DNA of 64,000 nt from a bacterium (GCA_020849855.1 JADZFO010000015.1:101126-165125), one strand, 5' to 3'. Shown: positions 42,931-51,621, numbered from the stretch's first letter. Notes: generated by a model from the letters alone, not told the origin. Made by a program: numbers and translations.

Positions 42931-43883
42931 GGCCGGGCCTCCTGGCGCATGACGCTGAGGAAGATCTCTTCAAGGGTCGGGGTCTCCTCGTGGAAGTCCA
43001 GCAGCTCGATATCGCCCTCGCGCAGGACTTCCATCAGGGGGTAGATCTCCCTAGCGGAGCCCAGCTTGAAGCGCAGGCAGGCCTGGCCGGGGCGCTGCTC
43101 ACTGTCCTGCTCAAAGCTGATGCCGGCGGCCTGCAGGCGCGGCAGCAGGCCCTCCAGGCGGGCGGAGTCAAAGCGTGCCAGATAGTCCTGGCGCTTGAAG
43201 AGGTCCACGAGCTTGCCGACTTCCTCGTCGACCACGATGCGGCCCTTGCGCATGATGGCCACGCGCTTGCAGAGGCTCTGGGCCACGTCCATCTGGTGCG
43301 TGGTGACCAGGATGGTGATCCCGCGCTGCTGGCAGATCTCGCGCAGCAGGCGCTGGATGGTGATGGAGCTCTCCACGTCGAGGCCCAGCGTGGGCTCGTC
43401 CAGCAGCAGCAGCTCGGGCTGGCCCAGCAGGGCCACCACGATGGCCAGCTTCTGCTGCATGCCACGGCTGAGGGTCTGCACGGGCTTGTGCTTGCGATCA
43501 AGCAGGTCAAAGAGCGCCAGCAGCTCATCGCCCTGGCTTTGCAGCTGGCGCGCAGGGATGCCCTTGAGCGCGCCGAAGTAGCTGAGGTTCTCCCAGGCCG
43601 AGAGGCGCCAGTAAAGGTTGCGGCTGCCTTCAAGTACAGCACCCAGGCTCGGCCGGCGGCCGGTGGCCGGGAAGCTGATGCTGCCCTCGTCCGGCAGCAC
43701 CAAGCCGGCGAGCATCTTCACGGTGGTGGTCTTGCCGGCGCCGTTGGGGCCCAGCAGGCCGTGGATCTCGCCCTGCTCAAGGCTGAGCGAAACGCCGTCC
43801 ACCGCCGTCACCTGGGTCCTGACCCAGGGCCAGACGCTGCGGTAGTACTTGCTCAGGGAGCTCAACTGGACTGCCAGAGGCAC
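42927..43883 (-). CDS. ABC transporter ATP-binding protein
   Basis: A 318-residue ATPase of the ABC-2 exporter class. Walker A GPNGAGKTT, signature LSRGMQQKLAIV, Walker B LLLLDEPTLGLD and the H-loop TTHQMDVA are intact. A C-terminal ~100-residue domain (DUF4162-like) follows. GTG 43883 is taken as start, giving the family-like VPLAVQLSSLSKYYRS; GACAAT stands 6 nt upstream. A longer frame would overlap the upstream gene. It is followed by its permease. Confidence 0.92.
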   Translation of the reverse strand: MPLAVQLSSLSKYYRSVWPWVRTQVTAVDGVSLSLEQGEIHGLLGPNGAGKTTTVKMLAGLVLPDEGSISFPATGRRPSLGAVLEGSRNLYWRLSAWENLSYFGALKGIPARQLQSQGDELLALFDLLDRKHKPVQTLSRGMQQKLAIVVALLGQPELLLLDEPTLGLDVESSITIQRLLREICQQRGITILVTTHQMDVAQSLCKRVAIMRKGRIVVDEEVGKLVDLFKRQDYLARFDSARLEGLLPRLQAAGISFEQDSEQRPGQACLRFKLGSAREIYPLMEVLREGDIELLDFHEETPTLEEIFLSVMRQEARP

Positions 43884-43889
43884 GCGGCT

Positions 43890-43895
43890 ATTGTC
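43890..43895 (-). promoter_or_regulatory. -10-like GACAAT, 6 nt before GTG of the ABC ATPase
   Basis: GACAAT on the minus strand in the 28-nt gap after the cyclic-nucleotide-binding gene; 6 nt to the GTG and no ribosome-binding site. A weak match. Confidence 0.3.
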
Positions 43896-43911
43896 CCATT
43901 CGCAGCCTGGA

Positions 43912-44496
43912 CTACTCCTCGAGGGCGAAGACCAGGGCGGCCGAGAGTTTGACGATATCGCTGGAGGCCTCGTCCAGGCGCTGCAGCAGCAGGCGGGCGA
44001 GGCTTTCATAAACGCTGGCGGCCAGCTCGGAGCGCTGCTTGAGCAGCTGGCGCAGGGGCTCAGCGGGGATGCGGTAGACCGCGCACTCGGTGTGGCAGCG
44101 CACGGTGGCCGTGCGCACTGAGCCGCCGACCAGCGCGGTCTCGCCGAGGATCGGGTTGCCCGCGGCCTTCAGGCGGGTCAGCGTGCGCTCGGTGCCCTGG
44201 ACATGCCCGATGCGCGGCAGGTGCAGCTGCTTGCTGATGTCCACCTCGCCGCGCAGAAGGATAAAGAGCTCCTTTGAATCCGCGCCTTCGCGGATCAGAT
44301 AGTCGCCCGGAGAGAACCAGTAGAACTGGCACAGGCGGGCGACCTCCTCAAACTGCGCCGGCTGCAGGCCCTCGAAGAGGCCCACATTGTGCAGGTTGTG
44401 CACAGCCTTCGCAATGTCCAAGGCCTCGTGCGGCGAGTGCAGCGGCAGGGCCGCGCCGGATTCATTGCCGCCGGGCGCTTCATCAGCCCTGGACAT
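43912..44496 (-). CDS. Cyclic-nucleotide-binding domain protein without DNA-binding domain
   Basis: A 194-residue protein with one CNB domain at about 35-165: FSPGDYLIREGADSKELFILLRGEVDI, then NPILGETALVGGSVRTATVRCHTECAVYRI, which contains the phosphate-binding-cassette position (GE...RTATV). The remaining C-terminal helix is short and has no helix-turn-helix, so it is not a CRP-type regulator. ATG 44496 has AGGTG 4 nt upstream. It overlaps the K+ channel gene by 14 nt, so the two products are probably made together and may interact. Confidence 0.85.
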   Translation of the reverse strand: MSRADEAPGGNESGAALPLHSPHEALDIAKAVHNLHNVGLFEGLQPAQFEEVARLCQFYWFSPGDYLIREGADSKELFILLRGEVDISKQLHLPRIGHVQGTERTLTRLKAAGNPILGETALVGGSVRTATVRCHTECAVYRIPAEPLRQLLKQRSELAASVYESLARLLLQRLDEASSDIVKLSAALVFALEE

Positions 44497-45667
44497 TCTG
44501 CACCTCATTGGGGAAGAGCACGATGGCCTGGTCGCCGGCCTCCAGACGGTAGTCCGGGCCGGGGTTGAGGAAGTGCAGGTGGCTGGCGCCGCCGAGGCCG
44601 CGGCCGGCCTCCTCGAAGCGGCGCATGATGAACTCGTCGAGACTGGAGCGCTCGCCGGCCAGGATGTCCTGGATGCCGATCTGGCGCTTCTCGCGGATCA
44701 GGCCCAGCAGGATCCAGCACTTCTCAGCCAGCCAGTGCCCGGCCAGATCGCGGAAGCTGCGGCCGACGAAGTCGTTCGGGATCGGGCGGGTCCACAGATC
44801 TGAGCCCTGGCCGAAGGTCAGGGCTTCCTTGATGGTGGTGTCGAGGCCCGGGCTGAGCGCGCTGGCGGTAAGCATGAAGCCGTCCAGCTCGCCGGTGACC
44901 GTGACCTTGTCCGCGCCGGCGCTGCGCAGGTGGCCGCGGTAGGCCGAGCTGAAGCACTCCGCCGAGATGCGCAGGCGCGGGGCCAGGCGCCGCAGGGTCA
45001 GCACGCAGAGCACCGCCATCTCATCGCTGCGGGTGAAGCTCTCCTCGCCGTAGTTGACCAGCACGATCGCCACAGTCGCCTCGCGGCAGTTGGCGCGCAG
45101 CAGGGTCTGCTCGCTGGTATAGGCGCCGCGGATGTAGTGCAGCTTGAGGCGCGGGAATTCGTAGGTCAGGTCCTCGATGAGGTCCTGTGGCACTTCGCCG
45201 ACGATGACTATGTTGTGCTTCTCGCCGCGCAGGGCCAGGCCGGCCAGCACGCTGCGGGCGGTGTTGTTCCAGCCGCAAAGCAGGATGTGCTGCTGAAAGG
45301 TGACTCGTTCCAAGCCGCTTTCCCCCCTGATCTTTCGGCTGATGTAGATCGATGTGACAGTGGCCCAGAGCACGGGCATGATGGAAAGGAAGGTGATGGC
45401 CATCGCGCTGGCGGCCAGGCGGCCGAGGGTGGTCCTGGGGATGATGTCGCCGTAGCCGATGGTGGTAGCCGAGATGATGCCCCAGTACAGGGCGTCGCCA
45501 TAGTGCAGGACCTGGTCGTTATGGCCGTACTCGGCGAAGAAGAAGACCACGCTGATGCCGAAGACCAGGATGAAGAAGGCGATGACAATGCGGGTCAGAT
45601 GCTCCCGGCGCGCAAGGCTGATGATGTACAAGGCATCACGCCACAGCGCCCGAATCCACGACCCCAC
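44483..45667 (-). CDS. Two-helix potassium channel with RCK (TrkA-N) domain
   Basis: A 394-residue Kch-like K+ channel. Helices at about 26-46 and 82-108 flank the pore with selectivity filter TTIGYGD (about 68-74). A cytoplasmic TrkA-N/RCK domain follows (HILLCGWNNTARSVL near 125; IVIVGEVP), then a C-terminal RCK part. The Rossmann loop is GWNNTA rather than GxGxxG, a variation seen in some channels that do not bind NAD. GTG 45667 has TAACAT 7 nt upstream and no ribosome-binding site. The next gene codes for a cyclic-nucleotide-binding protein, overlapping by 14 nt. Confidence 0.92.
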   Translation of the reverse strand: MGSWIRALWRDALYIISLARREHLTRIVIAFFILVFGISVVFFFAEYGHNDQVLHYGDALYWGIISATTIGYGDIIPRTTLGRLAASAMAITFLSIMPVLWATVTSIYISRKIRGESGLERVTFQQHILLCGWNNTARSVLAGLALRGEKHNIVIVGEVPQDLIEDLTYEFPRLKLHYIRGAYTSEQTLLRANCREATVAIVLVNYGEESFTRSDEMAVLCVLTLRRLAPRLRISAECFSSAYRGHLRSAGADKVTVTGELDGFMLTASALSPGLDTTIKEALTFGQGSDLWTRPIPNDFVGRSFRDLAGHWLAEKCWILLGLIREKRQIGIQDILAGERSSLDEFIMRRFEEAGRGLGGASHLHFLNPGPDYRLEAGDQAIVLFPNEVQNVQG

Positions 45668-45674
45668 GGCGCGA

Positions 45675-45680
45675 ATGTTA
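45675..45680 (-). promoter_or_regulatory. -10-like TAACAT, 7 nt before GTG of the K+ channel gene
   Basis: TAACAT on the minus strand, 7-nt gap, no ribosome-binding site. It lies 28 nt from the -35 candidate of the divergent small RNA, so both promoters would compete for polymerase. Confidence 0.4.
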
Positions 45681-45707
45681 ACACACTATCAAACATGTAC
45701 AACGCTG

Positions 45708-45736
45708 TTGCATAGCATCGAATAGTATGTTAGTAT
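45708..45736 (+). promoter_or_regulatory. Promoter of candidate small RNA (TTGCAT-17-TAGTAT)
   Basis: TTGCAT (45708-45713) and TAGTAT (45731-45736) are 17 nt apart, the standard spacing. Both hexamers are imperfect. A start near 45743 is predicted. Confidence 0.45.
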
Positions 45737-45742
45737 CCGACA

Positions 45743-45898
45743 GTCACCTGGGGGCGGGTGAGCACAAAGCGTGGATTAGCCGCGCAGCGTCGGGATAACT
45801 TGCCGACAAGCCAGCCCCCCTTACAACGCTAACTGGATCCGCTTAGGCGGAGAAACGAGGGGCAAGGCCCTGCCGCAAGGCAGGGTCTTTCACTTTTC
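45743..45898 (+). ncRNA. Candidate structured small RNA (about 155 nt)
   Basis: There is no credible coding frame here, yet the sequence has a promoter at one end and a good terminator at the other. In between are hairpins GTCGG/CCGAC (45789-45807, loop GATAACTTG) and TCCGC-TTAG-GCGGA (45838-45851). GGGGGC near 45750 can pair with GCCCCC near 45813, and AGCGT near 45768 with ACGCT near 45826. I do not recognise it as 6S, 4.5S, tmRNA, RNase P or a known riboswitch. It reads away from the K+ channel toward the convergent pseG-like gene. Confidence 0.5.
45868..45898 (+). terminator. Rho-independent terminator of the candidate small RNA
   Basis: CCCTGCC-GCAA-GGCAGGG, a seven-pair GC stem with tetraloop, followed by TCTTTCACTTTTC on the plus strand. 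No T-run on the other strand, so it is directional. Confidence 0.7.
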
Positions 45899-45942
45899 AG
45901 GCCGTGCTCCACGCGCGCTGGGGGCCCTGAGACCAGTGCTGA

Positions 45943-47019
45943 TCAGCCCCCGGCGCGGCCATCAACCAGATCAAGCAGCAAGCCCATCGTGCGCAGCAGG
46001 CCGCGGCCGTCGCATATGCCCTGGCCCTTGCGACTCATCTCGCTGCGCAGAACCGGGTTGTGGATAAGCTGTGCGAGGCTGTGGCCCAGCGCTTCCCAGC
46101 GGATCTCATCGCTGAGTCCCGGGGCGAAGCAGCAGCCCGCGCTTTCCAGCTTGCGGGCAGTCTCCAGCTGGTGCTGGTTGAGCGCGAGTACAACCGATGG
46201 CACGCCGAGGAAGGCGGCTTCATAAGCGGTCAGGCCGCCGGCGCAGACCAGCAGGTCCGCCGCCGAAAGGTAGTCATAGAAAGCCCCGCCGGCCGGCAGG
46301 GCCTGGACCTGGAAGGGCCAGGCGCCGCGGCGCAGCTCAGCCTCCCAGGCCGCCCCGGCTGGCATCACCATCACCTGCTGGTCATAAGCGGCGCTGGCCA
46401 GGCAATCCAGGCTGGCCCGCACCAGTTCGGCCCGCGGTGAGCCGCCGAAGCTGAGCATGACCAGATAGACAAAGTTGAAGCTGCCGCCGGCGCCTGATGG
46501 CGCGGCCACGGGGGCCTTCAGCTCGGCCTGCATGGCGCCGGTGGTGGCCATGGCCACACCGCGCAGGCGGGTCAGGCGCGGGCTGAACTGCAGCCACTGG
46601 CTGCCTTCATAAACCTGCGCATTGCCCTGGCTGAAGCTCTTATCCTCCAGCGCGGCGGTCAGGCAGTTGACCACTATGTCCGCCTGCGCCTGGGCCGGGC
46701 CGTGCTCTTCCAGCAGCAGCAGGCGCGCACCGACCGAGCGCGCGGCCGCCACCTGATCCGCCGGGCTTTCCAGCCAGTCAACAAGGCAGACATCACCGGG
46801 GGCCAGGCGCGAGCTGTCTATCTGTGGCTCGGCGAGCCAGCTTATCGCGCTTTCCCCGCTCCAGAAGCTGCGCGCGGCCGCAGTATCGTGGCAGCGCACC
46901 CGCAGCTCCAGCTCCGGGCGCTGCTGGGCCCGCAGGGCCTCGAGCAGCCAGGAACAGCGGTATAGGTGGCCCATGCCAAACTCACTGTCGCCGCGGGTGT
47001 AGAGGAAGATGCGCTTCAA
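45943..47019 (-). CDS. PseG-like sugar-nucleotide hydrolase/glycosyltransferase (GT28-fold)
   Basis: A 358-residue protein resembling PseG, the hydrolase of pseudaminic acid biosynthesis used for flagellin glycosylation. It has FGMGHLYRCSWLLEAL near residues 14-30 (PseG GxGHxxRC), VCLVDWL in the middle, LMLSFGG-type linker and a C-terminal AADLLVCAGGLTAYEAAFLGVPSVVLAL that binds the nucleotide. TTG 47019 is the start because TAGAAT is 6 nt upstream and no closer ATG exists. It lies 1.5 kb from a MAF gene, which supports a role in flagellin modification. Confidence 0.75.
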   Translation of the reverse strand: MKRIFLYTRGDSEFGMGHLYRCSWLLEALRAQQRPELELRVRCHDTAAARSFWSGESAISWLAEPQIDSSRLAPGDVCLVDWLESPADQVAAARSVGARLLLLEEHGPAQAQADIVVNCLTAALEDKSFSQGNAQVYEGSQWLQFSPRLTRLRGVAMATTGAMQAELKAPVAAPSGAGGSFNFVYLVMLSFGGSPRAELVRASLDCLASAAYDQQVMVMPAGAAWEAELRRGAWPFQVQALPAGGAFYDYLSAADLLVCAGGLTAYEAAFLGVPSVVLALNQHQLETARKLESAGCCFAPGLSDEIRWEALGHSLAQLIHNPVLRSEMSRKGQGICDGRGLLRTMGLLLDLVDGRAGG

Positions 47020-47025
47020 GAGCAG

Positions 47026-47031
47026 ATTCTA
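47026..47031 (-). promoter_or_regulatory. -10 hexamer TAGAAT, 6 nt before TTG of the pseG-like gene
   Basis: TAGAAT on the minus strand, 6 nt to TTG, no ribosome-binding site. Same hexamer and spacing as the zinc-ribbon gene. Confidence 0.45.
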
Positions 47032-47210
47032 CTTGGGGCTGCGGCACTGGTCGATAGTACCAATGCGCTAGCGGCCTCGCATGTAGTATCCCGGCTTTGC
47101 AGGGCAGAGGCTTGTCCCAACCCGTGATATCTGGCGCATAATCCTGCTTTCTGAAAAAAAAGAAGGGTGGTTGTCTTGAGATAGGCGCACAGAGCCGACA
47201 GAAAGCTTGT

Positions 47211-47216
47211 TATAGT
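47211..47216 (+). promoter_or_regulatory. -10 hexamer TATAGT, 8 nt before GTG 47225
   Basis: TATAGT followed by AAGGACAC and GTG. The AAGG could serve as a weak ribosome-binding site only if the transcript starts upstream of it. Confidence 0.45.
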
Positions 47217-47224
47217 AAGGACAC

Positions 47225-48442
47225 GTGAGTAGATATCGCATGATCGTGGGTCTGATCCTTGGCCTGGGAGTGGGTTTGCCTTTGTGTTTCCTTTTTTCCA
47301 AAAAGCTCGAACCAGTGAATTCAAAGCAGGAACCCTGGCTCGAGCAAGAACGTGAAATCGTTGTTCCCCAGCCGTCTGTCCAGTTCGCCAGGACGCTCGT
47401 TCGCGCACCTGACCTTCCATATGAGGGGACATTTTATCCTGAGCTACCCGCCTTGGATATAAAGCGGTTTGAGCCAGGCACGCAGGGCGTCTACTTCGAG
47501 AATTCACCGGAGATTGTCCGCCTCAATGGCCTAGCTGGAGGGCATATCAAAGTAGTGGTCGATGTAACAACAAACACCCCGGTATGGGTACGGGCCCGTT
47601 GCTCTTGCGAACCGCCCGATGGCAAATGTGAAGAAGAAGAAGAGGTTGCTGAGTATTCGCAGACAGCATTCACTTTCCAAACGAAGAAAGCGGCCCTGCC
47701 CTGGACAAATAAGTCCGGATTCAGGAAGGTCTATTTAGCGATCAGTGAAAGATGGAAGGAAGGAACTGCCTCAACTCACATCGCCCCAAGTGAGCTTGTA
47801 TTGCAAACCTTTGGGGTCAACTCAGCAGGAGCACCCAGCCTCATCGATACGCATAACTGTGAGCTAGTGTTCTGGTCGGAGCTTGTGGTTTGTGATCTAG
47901 ACTATGACAACAGGCCTGAGGTGTTGTTCCAGACCTGCTGGGCCTGTGGCCACGGCAACGTAGGAGACGTCTTCACCCTCACCTCACAGGGCAAGCTGGA
48001 GTGGATCGACTGCAAAGAGGAAGTGGAGGAGATCGGCAGCTTTGACGGCGAGGGTCCCTTTGGACTATATGAACCCGGGGATGGCGGAGTTATCGAAATC
48101 GTATGCACCAGGGGCAATTGGTACACAGAATCAGTGTTGGACCAGTACCTTGATGTTTTACGGCTGGACAGCAGATCCAAAAACCTGGTTGTTGTTTCCA
48201 AGGAGTACCCCGAGATTACTTCGCAGTCGCGGCGCTTCCTTGAGGGGCGGGTGAAAGCATTAAAGGACTGCGAAGAAAGCGGCAGGGCTCTCATTGCCTC
48301 AGATGAAAACGACTACGATCCCCGCGATGAGCTTGTCTTTGAGTTTGAAGGAAAGTTATATGACCTGACATCCGCGATGGTGATCAGCCCCGCTGATGAG
48401 CAGGCAAAGCACGAGCATCTTCTTGCTACAGTGATCCCCTAA
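47225..48442 (+). CDS. Hypothetical membrane-anchored protein
   Basis: I do not recognise this 405-residue protein. It starts at GTG, has one membrane segment (about 7-25), then a soluble exported part with several Cys (CSCEPPDGKC, CWACGHG) that may form disulfides or bind metal, and LDYDNRPEVLFQTC, a motif of the kind found in FG-GAP/VCBS repeats. GC is lower than in both neighbours. It is inserted between the pseG-like and MAF genes on the opposite strand. Confidence 0.6.
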   Translation: MSRYRMIVGLILGLGVGLPLCFLFSKKLEPVNSKQEPWLEQEREIVVPQPSVQFARTLVRAPDLPYEGTFYPELPALDIKRFEPGTQGVYFENSPEIVRLNGLAGGHIKVVVDVTTNTPVWVRARCSCEPPDGKCEEEEEVAEYSQTAFTFQTKKAALPWTNKSGFRKVYLAISERWKEGTASTHIAPSELVLQTFGVNSAGAPSLIDTHNCELVFWSELVVCDLDYDNRPEVLFQTCWACGHGNVGDVFTLTSQGKLEWIDCKEEVEEIGSFDGEGPFGLYEPGDGGVIEIVCTRGNWYTESVLDQYLDVLRLDSRSKNLVVVSKEYPEITSQSRRFLEGRVKALKDCEESGRALIASDENDYDPRDELVFEFEGKLYDLTSAMVISPADEQAKHEHLLATVIP

Positions 48443-48462
48443 GGTTGATCAGAAACGAACAA

Positions 48463-48480
48463 GGCCGGGTTTCCCCGGCC
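48463..48480. terminator. GC hairpin after the 405-residue gene
   Basis: GGCCGGG-TTTC-CCCGGCC, a perfect seven-pair stem 20 nt after the stop and between two convergent genes. No T-run on either strand, so it may be a factor-dependent or weak bidirectional end. Confidence 0.4.
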
Positions 48481-48550
48481 CTGCCTGATTCCCATAACCA
48501 TTCCGGAAGCAGCTTGCACAGCTCCTTCCCACCCGTTAACGCGGCCGGCC

Positions 48551-50512
48551 TCAGCGGGCCTGCACCGCCAGCGCGGCGCCGCTGCGCGTACTGCGCTCGC
48601 GGGCCTGCTCACGCGCCATTTCAAAGAGCGGAATCATCCGCGCGATCGCCTCGCGCGATGAGACGAAGAGTGTGTGATAGTGGTAGCAGGCGCGCTTGAG
48701 GTACTCATTGCTGATCGGCTCGTTATCCACCCGCTTTACATTCTTCACACCCTGGGCGAAGGCAAAGATGCCGGACTGGTTGGCCAGCTCGATCATCTTG
48801 CCGGCCTCCTCATGGTGTGTCACGAACTTGCGCATGGCGATCATGCGGTTGTACTGCTCCACCACTTCCCCGCGGGCGGCCTGGCTGCCGTCCTCCTTCT
48901 CCAGTGCCTCCAGGGTGCGGCCGACCAGCTCGATGCCGCGCTGGGTGTACTCCTCGCTCTGGCGCAGGGCGGCCAGCAGCGAGTCCAGTTCACTGAGCAG
49001 GTTGGGGTAGCTGATCGGGTTGCCGGCGCGGTGCGCCTGCTGCAGGGTGCCCCAGACGTCGAAGCGCTCGCCCATATAGCCTTCGATGGCCTCGGTCAGG
49101 CTCATCACCTTGATCCGCGGGTGCATCAGGATGCCGCCCTCGGTGGCGTTGATCAGGGCGCGGTCGCGCACTTCGGGGTCGTCGAAGCGGTTCTTCAGGA
49201 AGCCCAGATAGGCGTACATCTGACGGTTGGTCTTGACCGGCTGGCCGTAGATGTCCTCCATGTTGATCAGGGGCGTGCCGCGCTTCTGCAGCGCGTCGAC
49301 GGTCATCTCCTGGCGGTCCTCGGTTTCAAAGACCGTGCCGCCGGTATAGGTGCGGCCGCCGGGGAAGGAGAGGTCCTGGCCGATGAAGACGATCGGGTCG
49401 CAGCCCAGCTTGACCGCGATGTCATAAGCCATCACGGCCACCGAGCCCCAGACGATGACCTTGCCGCGGCTGCCCAGCACGCGGTCAACCCAGCGCATCA
49501 TGTTGTCGTGGAAGCTGCAGATGAAGCGCGGGCCGGTCCAGTCGCGCAGGCTGTTCACCGGGCTCTGGGGCTCGGCGATCAGATAGGCCTCGGGCAGGTC
49601 GACACCCTTGAGGTGGCGGTAGTTCGCCTCCTGCGGGTCGCCGGTGACCACGACATGCGGGGTGATGCCGGCGGCCATCAGGGGCTTGACGGCGGTGTCC
49701 ACCGCGATGATCACGGCGCGCTCGTCCAGCTCCTTGAGCAGGTGCATGTTCTTTTCCAGGCTGGGGCCGGCGGAGACGATCACGCCCGGGCGGCCCTTGA
49801 AGGCGCCGATCAGGTTTTCAAAGGGCGGATGGTCCAGGATGTGCGGGAAATTCAGCACGATGTTCATCTGCTGCATCTCGCCCATCACCATCAGGGTCTG
49901 GACGTTGCCGCCGACGGTCATCATTTCATAGCGGACCTTCTCGGCCACGTCCTTGAAACTGGAGCTGTAGGGCAGGTTCTCGAAGGCCGGGCTGGTGACC
50001 CAGCGCAGGCCCTGGAAGCCGGCGAGCTCAAAGAGGTTCATGTAGTTCCACATGCTGCCGCTGTACTCGCGGTCGCAGGTGAGGGTCAGGTTCTTGCGGC
50101 CCATCAGGAAGCTTAGGTCGCGGTGGCAGAAGGCCAGATAGAAGAGGTCCCAGTGCGGCTCGAAGACCAGCACGCGCTCATCCTCGGGCAGGCGCTTCAG
50201 CACTTCCTCCACGCCATAGCCGAGGCCAAGGCCCAGGCAGATGGTGAAGTTGCCCTTGGGGTGCGCTTCCAGCAGGCGCTGGGCATACTGCTCGGCCTCG
50301 CGCTGGGGGTCATAGGGGCTGTGCAGGTAAGTGCTGCGGCCGCCTTCAAGATCGGTATAGCGCAGGGTGGGCTGGCCGTTCTTCGCCGTCTCGACCGCGA
50401 AGGGTCCGATGGCGTCAGGCTCGCCGCGCTGTCCATGCATGAACAGCAGGGCCTGGGCCAGCGGCTCGCTGGCCTGCTTGAGCAGCGCTAGGTTGTGGTC
50501 GAAAAATGACAT
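48551..50512 (-). CDS. Motility accessory factor (MAF/DUF115) family protein
   Basis: A 653-residue MAF protein, needed in other bacteria for adding nonulosonic sugars to flagellin in the cytoplasm. The DUF115 core is at about 215-420: VIVSAGPSLEKNMHLLKEL, VDTAVKPLMAAGITPHVVVTGDP, and DPIVFIGQDLSFPGG, all typical. The N-terminal MAF domain has ICLGLGLGYGVEEVL. GGGGAG lies 5 nt before ATG. With the PseG-like gene nearby, the window encodes at least part of a flagellin-glycosylation system; the flagellin gene itself is not here. Confidence 0.9.
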   Translation of the reverse strand: MSFFDHNLALLKQASEPLAQALLFMHGQRGEPDAIGPFAVETAKNGQPTLRYTDLEGGRSTYLHSPYDPQREAEQYAQRLLEAHPKGNFTICLGLGLGYGVEEVLKRLPEDERVLVFEPHWDLFYLAFCHRDLSFLMGRKNLTLTCDREYSGSMWNYMNLFELAGFQGLRWVTSPAFENLPYSSSFKDVAEKVRYEMMTVGGNVQTLMVMGEMQQMNIVLNFPHILDHPPFENLIGAFKGRPGVIVSAGPSLEKNMHLLKELDERAVIIAVDTAVKPLMAAGITPHVVVTGDPQEANYRHLKGVDLPEAYLIAEPQSPVNSLRDWTGPRFICSFHDNMMRWVDRVLGSRGKVIVWGSVAVMAYDIAVKLGCDPIVFIGQDLSFPGGRTYTGGTVFETEDRQEMTVDALQKRGTPLINMEDIYGQPVKTNRQMYAYLGFLKNRFDDPEVRDRALINATEGGILMHPRIKVMSLTEAIEGYMGERFDVWGTLQQAHRAGNPISYPNLLSELDSLLAALRQSEEYTQRGIELVGRTLEALEKEDGSQAARGEVVEQYNRMIAMRKFVTHHEEAGKMIELANQSGIFAFAQGVKNVKRVDNEPISNEYLKRACYHYHTLFVSSREAIARMIPLFEMAREQARERSTRSGAALAVQAR

Positions 50513-50660
50513 GTGCTCTCCCCAGAACAGGAGAGTTATCGGCAGGGCAGTCTTAATCCTGTAGATCCGTGGCCCGTCAACATCTGTCCAAGGTAGGGAT
50601 TGGTCCAGTATCGGCTAGTCTCCATGGAGCGCGTCCGAGTCCAGGCGTTGCGCTGAAACT

Positions 50661-51551
50661 TCATAGAAGTCGGGCTGGCTCTGAGTATCTACGCGCAGCC
50701 AACCAGCAAAACATTGCCCCAGAGAGATACAAGGCCATAGTTAAGACTTTAAAGTAGTACCAGCCAAAGTCACCGGCCAAGACATACACCTCTATCCAGA
50801 TCCGGTAATAGACAATGCTTAGCAATGAGCTCAGTCCAAGCCCAAGAACCAAGGCGAGTACTGAAATGGAGACCAGCGACACCTGACGGCCGCGAAGCCA
50901 TAGACTAGCAGCAAGTGTTTGCAGCACCGCGACCAGTGTAAGCAGAGAAATCGATGCAAGCAGGGTCATTACCTGTTCGCCAAGACTCATTGGGGCAACC
51001 CAGAAGGTCGGTGCTTGGCCAAAGTCGACCTGTCTGCCGCTCAGACTGAGGACTGTGATAACCGCCATCTGGACAATGAGTAGACTGCCAAGCAGTCCTG
51101 GAATAAGCCGGAGGGCTAGGCGACTTCTCAGGCGCCATAGAGCCAGTCCAATGTCGCGTCGTCCAAAGCTTGCAAGCAGGTCATCATTTAGCCTCAGCCC
51201 TCCGACGCAGAGCTGAAAGAGGAAAACCATGCATACAAGTGCGGCGTACCATAACGCAGACGAAAAGTAGCGCCACATGCGGCCTTGGTAAATCCAAGTT
51301 TGGGCGAAGCTGTAAAGTGGGCCCTGATGCGCTTTGTCTGCATAAATCCCGAGCAAGTAGTTATGCGTGACCTGGATAAGACTGTAGACCACCGCCAGGA
51401 AGATGCCAGTGATTAACAGCCAGCGAGATCGGCGCAGGATGGTGCGGGTCTGACGCAGAAACAGCTGGTATAGAGGATCAGTCAAGTCCTGAAATGATAA
51501 ACGGAGGTGTTTCGGGTCCACAGGGCTGGACCAAAAGAGTCTCGAGGGCAT
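50661..51551 (-). CDS. Hypothetical polytopic membrane protein
   Basis: A 296-residue protein with about six hydrophobic segments (near 45-65, 97-120, 160-182, 195-215, 225-247, 262-285). It resembles permease subunits in general layout, with an N-terminal cytoplasmic stretch, but has no motif I can name and no ATPase next to it. GC is below that of carB and MAF. The start is uncertain because no good ribosome-binding site is visible. The 50513-50660 gap holds nothing. Confidence 0.55.
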   Translation of the reverse strand: MPSRLFWSSPVDPKHLRLSFQDLTDPLYQLFLRQTRTILRRSRWLLITGIFLAVVYSLIQVTHNYLLGIYADKAHQGPLYSFAQTWIYQGRMWRYFSSALWYAALVCMVFLFQLCVGGLRLNDDLLASFGRRDIGLALWRLRSRLALRLIPGLLGSLLIVQMAVITVLSLSGRQVDFGQAPTFWVAPMSLGEQVMTLLASISLLTLVAVLQTLAASLWLRGRQVSLVSISVLALVLGLGLSSLLSIVYYRIWIEVYVLAGDFGWYYFKVLTMALYLSGAMFCWLAARRYSEPARLL

Positions 51552-51621
51552 GGCTAGGCCGGAAAGAGACGCGCGGGCAGGACCAGGTCATTGCAGGAGC
51601 GCTTTGTAAGCCGCCGCCCGC

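Noticed and set aside
50569-50757. 62-residue plus-strand frame
   Set aside because: Mostly antisense to the membrane-protein gene ending at 50661, with no independent support.
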